Shown: in pieces, positions 35,101-64,000 of the stretch
How positions within the stretch are numbered: position 1 is the first letter of the stretch
Layout: each line of letters opens with the position of its first letter
NCBI GenBank assembly: GCA_949128135.1
Contig: OX421971.1
Location: 75,952,387-76,016,386, forward strand
Length of the DNA stretch: 64,000 nucleotides
Direction of reading: 5' to 3'
Source of the DNA: Parasteatoda lunata
Lineage: Eukaryota; Arthropoda; Arachnida; Araneae; Theridiidae
The notes under the pieces: model-generated
Databases searched by the model: none
Seen by the model: the letters and a program-made list of their open reading frames with translations, nothing else
Told to the model about the DNA's origin: nothing
Position numbers and translations under genes: made by a program

Positions 35101-36126
35101 AAAATTGTCTTGATGCTAAAGAATTATTAATCCAACTTCACATCACATATATATAAAAATAAAAATAATAAATAAAATATTTTAATCATAAAATAAACCC
35201 TCATGAAGAAATGGGGAAGGTTAAGTAAAAGTAACCATTACAGACAATTTTCATTGATTTCTTGAATATTTTATTCCTTTTGTTGAATATTTTAAAATTT
35301 AACAGCATGAGTGTCCAAATACTTATTGGTAGATAGTGTATTAACTAAATAATTTAACAATTCATAATTTTTATAAATCAGAATAGCTACCTGATTCCAT
35401 AGAATCTGTAGCAATAAAAACAAGTTTTAAATTTAAATCTTTCATTTTCTTCTTTATTTGTTTAGCAGCAAATTTAATACTAGGCACTTCTGTAGGTCTG
35501 GCCTTTACAAAGTCTCGTCTACGCAAATGTACAGAAATATAAGGTCCTCCAATAGCTTTACGGACAATCTGAGAATTTAACTCGACAGGTTTTAAAATCG
35601 TTTTGTCTTCTTCATCACTAGAATTTAAATGAAGTTTTCTAAAATCATTTCCAATGGAGATGAGTTTTTGTGAGAATATCATACTCCTCCGAACCTAAAA
35701 AAAGTTAAAAATATTAAGCAAAATGGTAGACATTAGTGATTTAGCTTTATTAATAACTGAAATACATTATTTTATTGTAACAGAGAAGTTAGCAAAACAG
35801 TTTTAAACAAGCATACCATCCAATATTCAGAATCACCAAAAGCATCATGTAAAATCACTTCAGCTCTGTCAATCATTATTGCACTAAAAAATAAAAACTA
35901 TATAAATAGCATAATTAAAAAGCTTATTATCAAATAGATAAGGTGCAACTAAGATCAAAAGAAAAAGTTTCAACACTCTTTTAATCATCTGATAGTGAAA
36001 TAGTAGTGAAGAGAAGCTTAGTTTGTGAGTAAGAACAAACAATAAACTGTTGGAAATGGGAACAACGTAGGATACATCATTTCCAAATAACTTGAAGAAA
36101 AAATAAATATTGCAGAAGAATAAAAT

Positions 36127-36164
<38 letters not shown>

Positions 36165-39100
36165 AAAAATTTTAGCCATTTTCAAAATATAAAAGAACTT
36201 TTCATGAATAGACATACTCTTTCCTCTCCTAGATTGTTTTCTAACACTAAAAACAAATAAATTTTTTACTATATCTCCAGAACAAATTGCACAAATTAAA
36301 GAATTTTATGTTAACTATTTGTACAACTTAATTACTCAAAAATATTTTATGATTATTATGAATTGGTTCACCTTACAATTGCAGGAAAAGGATAAAGCAA
36401 TTTTTATATCCTCGTATATAATGTAATTCTAAAAGATAAAATTAGCTCAGTATAAACAAGCACTCAAAAAAGTCATTCTCAACTTTTTGTAGAAGAGGAG
36501 ATTGCTTTTTGCTTAAAACATGTTCAAAATTAGAGATTTTATGCAAATAATAAATAGATTTTAATTAATGAAAAAAATAACAATAAAATATAAGATTAAG
36601 TTTCAAACTAATCATTTAGTGCCCTCCTCCCCTAAAACATAAATATCAAGACATTATTAAATTTTTACCTGGCAGAAGAATGAAACAGAAAATTTTTTAA
36701 AGTTGAAGAATATCCTTGAATTGATAAACAATGAAAGTTCATTGCATAAATTTGATCAAATCCCCAAAACCAGCCATTGAAAACATTTTGAAATTTTCTG
36801 TATGGGGGAGGTTCAATGCATTTCCTAATATTTGCACGCTCCTCCCATGCACCATTAGTCCAACCTTCAGCATAGTGTTGTAAATAGTATAAATCATCAA
36901 TAGCAGGTCCATGCTCTGAAATAAATGTGATAATGATTACAAAACTGTTCTGACAGAAGAAACTAAAATTTTTGGCTGCTATCTATTTTTTATTTTCAGT
37001 AAAATGTTCAGCATGCAACTGCAGTCTGAATTATAACATTGGATTTATTTATTACAGAATTGTTTATAAAGGAAAATGTTAGTTAAAGAAAGTATAAAAT
37101 TTTTTATGCAATAAAATAGAAAGGGATTTTAAGAAATCTGCACTTTTAGTAACTTTACTTTTGAACTTCATATTTCACGTTTCTTTTTAAATGTAAGGGA
37201 ATGATGGCATAGGTAATTAGAACATAAAAAGCTAATTTTCTTATTTTAAAATGCCTTCTTTAAAGAAGCTTTAAAATTATAGAACTTCCTGTAGATTACA
37301 GGAAATTCGGGCTTCCAATTTTTGAGAAGAACAAAATTAAAATACAGTTACAATATCCAAAAAAGGATAATGCATATTTTGTGCTATGTGGACTAAAGCT
37401 TTAGTCAACAGTTACAATAATTTTCAACTTTACATTTGAAAAAAAGTTATTCTATTTGCCAAAATAATTAATTATTTTTCTTTTACAGCTTTTCGGTTTG
37501 CTAAATTAAAACGCAGGTGATTAATGAAATTTTTTTTTTATTTGTTTGTAATATATAGATTTCTAATTATGAACATACCCTTTTTTTAGGAATCACAGTT
37601 TTATATTTAATTTATATATTTGTATAATAAAAAAGTTTTTTATTTTATTAAGACGTTAAATTGTATAAGAAAATAATATTTTACTTTAGGGTTTAAACCT
37701 TCATGCAATGTTCTAAGGTACTAGTTGTTTATTAGATTTTCGATGTGATGGTTTAACTCATGGTAAACCATCAAAATCTTGTTATGATAGACATGCTAGA
37801 TGATAAATACTAAAAGAGGCTTTTGTGGATTTCATCATTAGTAGATTGATCGTAAAAGTAATTTTCGATTTTTGAAAAACATTTTAGGTTTTAAGTTTTT
37901 TTAGGCATTCAATTTACATTAGTGAAAGATATTTCTTATTTGTAATATGAGAATATTCAAGTCTGAGTTAAAGGTTGTTAAATTGTACTCTTTTTTTTCA
38001 ATTTCTTTCTTTTACTCCAGGGGTCTGTCTAGGTTTTTCTGAGAGGTACTTATTTTGTGAAAATTTGGACATAATTTGTGAAAATTCAAAATAATGCTAA
38101 AAAATTCGACAAAAAAATATGGGGAAAATATGGATTTATCGTTTCTTACGTGATACAAAAATACAAATTTTAATAAATAGTATTTTGTGAAAGTACCGTT
38201 TTTCCTAAAGTTGAATTTGTGAAGGTACCGCTAAACAGTAGTAAATTTGGCCTGATCAGACCCTGTACTCTGTTTGTCAAAATGCAGAAAGTCTATTTTT
38301 CAAGTTCATATATTTTTAAATAAACTTTGTTTTAATGTAAGTTAATGTTAATTCCCATAACCTTATTTGAGGCTATTTCAGAAGTCAAATTCAATATAGT
38401 ATTTGTGACTATAAAATGAAAAATACATTATATAGAAGTGATATTAGAATTTACTTTTTTTTAAATTGCTAAACAAAGCAATCATTATAGAAGGAAAGCA
38501 TAACATATCAGATTATAGTTGTTATTAATGAAACTTTGGAATAATAAGTCATTAGGAAAAATTTCCAAATAAAATTATATGAAATATATATTTCTGAGCT
38601 AAAAACATATAAATTTTAGTGACAAATGTATAGTGATAAGAGCGAAACTAAAAAAAAAAAATACCTTATCATACAAACTCATACTAGACAAACTAATACA
38701 CATTTTTTTTCAAAAGTTTTGCTACTTAAGAAACTATGGCTAGTTGGTGTGAACATGTACCGATATAAAAATATCTACAAAGTATCTTTACCAAACTGTA
38801 AATAAATGCCAAAATCTACAGATAAAATTAAAAAAATAAAGGAATAGACAAGTAGTACCCTCTAAAAATCCTTGTAGCTCTATTACTGGCACATATTTTG
38901 TAAGACTAGTTAAATCAAAGAACTTTGACCATTTGATTTGTGACTGAAAGTTAATATTTTTGGATTTCCAATGATATAGAGGGCCCCACGGTGGAAGAAC
39001 CAAAATCCATTGATGCTCTGTAGTTGCCTCGTTCAATTTTTTAACAAGAGTCGCAACTCTCATGTATACATCTCTTCTCAAGTTGAAACCCTCACCTGGA

Positions 39101-39691
39101 TTAACATCATATAACAGGAATCTAAAAAGAAAAAAAAAAGTACTTTTCCTATAAAAGTTGGATTGGATTTTGTATTCATGTAAATAATGCATTGGTATTT
39201 TTTATTAAAAAAAGAAAAAAAAGCAGAGCAGCAGGACCCTCTGCAGAATTGTGATGGTACGTCCTCGGGGATGTTTCCCAGACCGTCGTTAACAGCACAT
39301 TATGCAGCTCTAGTGCGACGTAAATAAAATACCTACCTACATATTAAAAAAATAATTAAATATTTTACGAACAAGAATCTTGTTAATAGAATGTGTTAAA
39401 AGTATATAAGAACAATTAGTATCTTGGATTTGATAAAAATCAAACTATATTAAGTTATTTTGACTAATGAGTCCTGCCATTTAGAACTGCCGATTAGAAG
39501 AAAATTGTACCAGAGAAAGAAACTCTCAAAACTGTAATGTACCTTTTTGACTTGTTTTTAATTGTGGAAAATTGTTCTTCGTAGCAATGGTTTTCGTCAT
39601 TATTTTGAGTACAAGACTCTATCTGGCAGGCACTTAGGCGAGTAAGTAAGATAATATAAAGAGTAATAGCGACGATGTGCATTATAAACAA
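32181..39691 (-). CDS. POFUT2: GDP-fucose protein O-fucosyltransferase 2
   Basis: Adds O-fucose to folded thrombospondin type 1 repeats in the ER lumen, using GDP-fucose (GT68 family). Exons on the minus strand: 39691-39543, 39121-38859, 36915-36669, 35883-35817, 35694-35391, 33809-33686 and 32334-32181. Every junction is GT/AG and all phases fit, giving 435 residues plus TGA, close to the usual ~430. Residues 1-22 form a hydrophobic signal peptide (VAITLYIILL, then SAC). The strand with the catalytic Glu is LLYDVNPGEGFNLRRD (Glu about residue 60). Then come WILVLPPWGPLYHW and WSKFFDL, the GDP-fucose-binding HLRRRDF at 298-304, GGVAIIDQWICAHARYFIG, and the C-terminal STFSFRIQEEREIMGF and FNRLCGD. 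Cysteines near the C-terminus match the family. The first ATG was chosen; an in-frame ATG three codons on (39682) is an alternative. It is divergently paired with KNTC1. Introns hold a MITE (38018-38265) and a SINE fragment (39231-39329). Confidence 0.95.
32335..33685. other. POFUT2 intron 6
   Basis: AT-rich intron sequence; no repeat structure recognised. Confidence 0.8.
33810..35390. other. POFUT2 intron 5
   Basis: AT-rich, with a poly-A run at about 35034-35050; nothing else recognised. Confidence 0.8.
35884..36668. repeat. POFUT2 intron 3 with a long poly-A tract
   Basis: A run of about 33 adenines at 36129-36161 stands in otherwise plain AT-rich intron. It may be the tail of a retroposed copy, but no body was recognised. 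Confidence 0.7.
36916..38858. other. POFUT2 intron 2
   Basis: Contains MITE copy 2 (38018-38265). The rest is plain AT-rich intron. Confidence 0.8.
38018..38265. mobile_element. MITE, CAGGGGTCTG family (copy 2)
   Basis: 248 bp, starting CAGGGGTCTGTCTAGG and ending CCTGATCAGACCCTG, flanked by the direct repeat TACTC (38013-38017 and 38266-38270). The interior has tattttgtgaaagtaccg and gaaggtaccgctaaacagta. The latter is shared almost exactly with copy 3 at 60844-61037, so these two form a subfamily distinct from copy 1. Confidence 0.85.
39231..39329 (+). mobile_element. 5'-truncated SINE fragment
   Basis: Matches the last ~100 bases of the 5S-derived SINE: ccctctgcag...attgtgatgg, gggatgtttcccagaccgtc and gcagctctagtgcgacgtaa. 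The 5S-like head is missing. Lies in POFUT2 intron 1, antisense to that gene. Confidence 0.8.
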
Positions 39692-40015
39692 AATCCTACT
39701 TTAAACTTCATGTTTAGAGAGAGTGAGAGGAAAAGAAAAATCACCGAGAACAGATAGTTAGCTTTCAGCTTTCTCATTTAGAATTCCTGAGCTGAAGGCG
39801 ACATGTTTTTCATGTGCGTTACTTTTTTTTTTGTAACGATAATTTTAAAAGCATAATTGGCAATAGCTGCGATCCCGCTTAATTTTGACATTTTGTCTTT
39901 CATTGTTTTGTTATTTTATGGTTTTGTAATGTTTGGATTCAATGAATTTAGTTTTTAAAGTATATTCCTGATATATTTTGCTTCGTATTTAGATTTTTCT
40001 TTATACTGATAAACA
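39692..40015. promoter_or_regulatory. Bidirectional POFUT2-KNTC1 promoter interval
   Basis: 324 bp separate the two divergent start codons, so both core promoters and 5' UTRs must lie here. An inverted CCAAT (taATTGGcaa, about 39856) and a short GC-richer patch (tgcgatcccgc, about 39868) are visible. No convincing TATA box can be told apart from the AT-rich background. Confidence 0.6.
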
Positions 40016-62354
<22,339 letters not shown>

Positions 62355-64000
62355 GTAAAAACACTTCTTATATGCTTTGTATTTTATCATTATGTATCAA
62401 GTTATGTGAAATTTGAATTTGTTAAACATATTTTAACGATTTATCTTGCATATTTATAGATTTCTCAGTTTATATAAATTATATATACCATTTCAGATTG
62501 AATATTTTGGTGTTCTAAGTTGAAGTAAATTTACAAGACAAATCAATAAACATTAGTTATTACAAGTGACTAGTATATAAAAAAAATTTCTAAATAGAAA
62601 TGACTTTTTAAAAATCTGCCATTTAGTAGATTGTAATTTACTATTTATTTCTTGTTATAAAAGAGAGAAATCTATTTATTCTTGTTATAAAAGAGAGAAA
62701 TCTAATTATTCTTGTTATAAAAGAGAGAAATCTATTTATTTAATCTAAATTCTCATTTAAAGACAATATAATCAGCATTTATAAATAATTAAAAACTAAA
62801 TTTAGAGGAGAATGACTGCAGACATTGGGTTGAACTATGAAATGGAAATAGATCAAAGTTATTTTCTGATTTAGTGGCAATGAAATATTGATAAAGTAAA
62901 TAGAGGAAAAAATATGTCACTCTGATTGAAGTATTCTTAAGTTACAAGTTAGTATTAACTTAATATTCATAGATGACAAAATATTCATAATTAAAATAAA
63001 AATCTCCTCAAACCATATTTTAATAAAATTTTTAGAGATAAAAATAAGTAAAAGAATACCACTTTTTAAGCAACAATTTGATGCTAGTTGCCATTGCAGA
63101 ATATTTTTATAATAATTTACTTCAGAACATATTTTGTAAATATTAATCTTTGAATCAATCCACAGTAATTCTTGAATTTTCACATACAACTCAAGGGTAA
63201 AATAAAACTACTGTCTTGGCTGCACCAGTGGGTATGACTATTTAACTTTTAAATACAGGTTGACCACAGCCTATGTTCTGTAAATTACTATGTAATTAAC
63301 CTATAAACTGTGGTTATGAAATTTTAGTGCAATTTTTTTATAGATGTACCATAAAACTAAAGTTGCTGTCATAAAATTTTCAGGCGAAAAACATATGAAT
63401 TTAAATATTTTATTAATATTACTTTCATCAAATTTATTAATTTAAAATTTAAAAAAAAAATGTCAATATCTCAAGCTGAGGTACTATACTCTGTTGCAAG
63501 TTAAGAAAAAAAAAACCATTATCCCTATGGAGAGAGCCTGTTTGCTTTTAAGAGCACACCAAATGGATATAAAGTTTCCAGTGCAAACAAATATCAATAT
63601 CTCCAACTCTTGAAACTATGTTGCACAGCCTCCTTTTTTCTTGCTCTCTTTATTAATAATAATAACAGCTATTAACAATAATCATTTAACAAGTAATAAG
63701 AATAAATTAAAATGATATCTAAAAATTGTAACAAACATACGTCTTTCTGTTCTCATTTTAAGAAATTGATGAAAGAATAATAAATATTTTTTCTTGCAGA
63801 CGATTTTTTTTTACAGTGAAAGAAAAGTAAACATTCTTTATCACACCTTTGATTTGTTAAGAGCATGCCAACATACAGTGCACTATTTTTCAATGATCCA
63901 ATCAAATCCAATGATCTTTAAATGTCATATAGTTATTTCTTTTTTAAGAACGAATGGGCTCCTTATTTATCGAAAGATGTCACCAAGTCGAGGATTCCAA
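62355..64000. other. KNTC1 intron 14 (incomplete)
   Basis: No exon continuing the helical repeat region was identified before the edge. A (cttgttataaaagagagaaa...)3 tandem repeat lies inside. Confidence 0.6.
62651..62740 (+). repeat. Three 30 bp tandem copies
   Basis: Units start at 62651, 62681 and 62711 and read cttgttataaaagagagaaa plus tctatttatt. The copies are identical except for one base in the second (tctaattatt), so the duplication is recent. Confidence 0.95.

Noticed and set aside
63799..63829. Possible further KNTC1 exon (acceptor ttcttgcag, donor GTAAAC)
   Set aside because: The short peptide TIFFYSERK does not resemble the helical region expected next, and the surroundings are AT-rich noise.

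Overview
This is intron-rich, very AT-rich eukaryotic nuclear DNA: long introns, canonical GT/AG junctions, (AT)n microsatellites, poly-A tracts and many non-autonomous transposons. The two recognisable genes are animal genes. Base composition and repeat content suit an arthropod, plausibly a chelicerate such as a spider, but nothing in the window fixes the species.

The core is a head-to-head pair. POFUT2 (protein O-fucosyltransferase 2) lies on the minus strand, 39691 to 32181, with seven exons, 435 codons and a complete reading frame from signal peptide to stop. KNTC1/Rod (kinetochore-associated protein 1, of the Rod-Zw10-Zwilch complex) lies on the plus strand; fourteen phase-compatible exons from 40016 to 62354 encode about the first 427 residues, and the gene runs off the right edge. 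The 324 bp between the two start codons must hold both promoters. Functionally the pair is unrelated: one acts in the ER on thrombospondin repeats, the other at mitotic kinetochores.

The left third holds fainter coding traces. Phase-compatible minus-strand exons at 672-3028 belong to an unrecognised gene continuing past the left edge. Short plus-strand exon candidates lie at 5326-8786. A minus-strand cluster at 14462-20664 contains a broken Ulp1/C48 cysteine protease with all its catalytic residues still readable, preceded by tandemly duplicated mini-exon units and a possible zinc-finger-like 5' exon.

The rest is mostly transposable-element debris: a 5S-rRNA-derived SINE (two near-full copies and one fragment), a ~185 bp satellite array at 21.2-23.5 kb that appears again at 4.4-5.0 kb behind the same 75 bp leader, a MITE family with a 5 bp target duplication (three copies), pogo/Tigger-like elements, a large foldback element, a hAT transposase fragment, and a 1.3 kb element with a 6 bp target duplication nested inside a possible 5.4 kb element. 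No rRNA operon, tRNA gene or CRISPR array was recognised.
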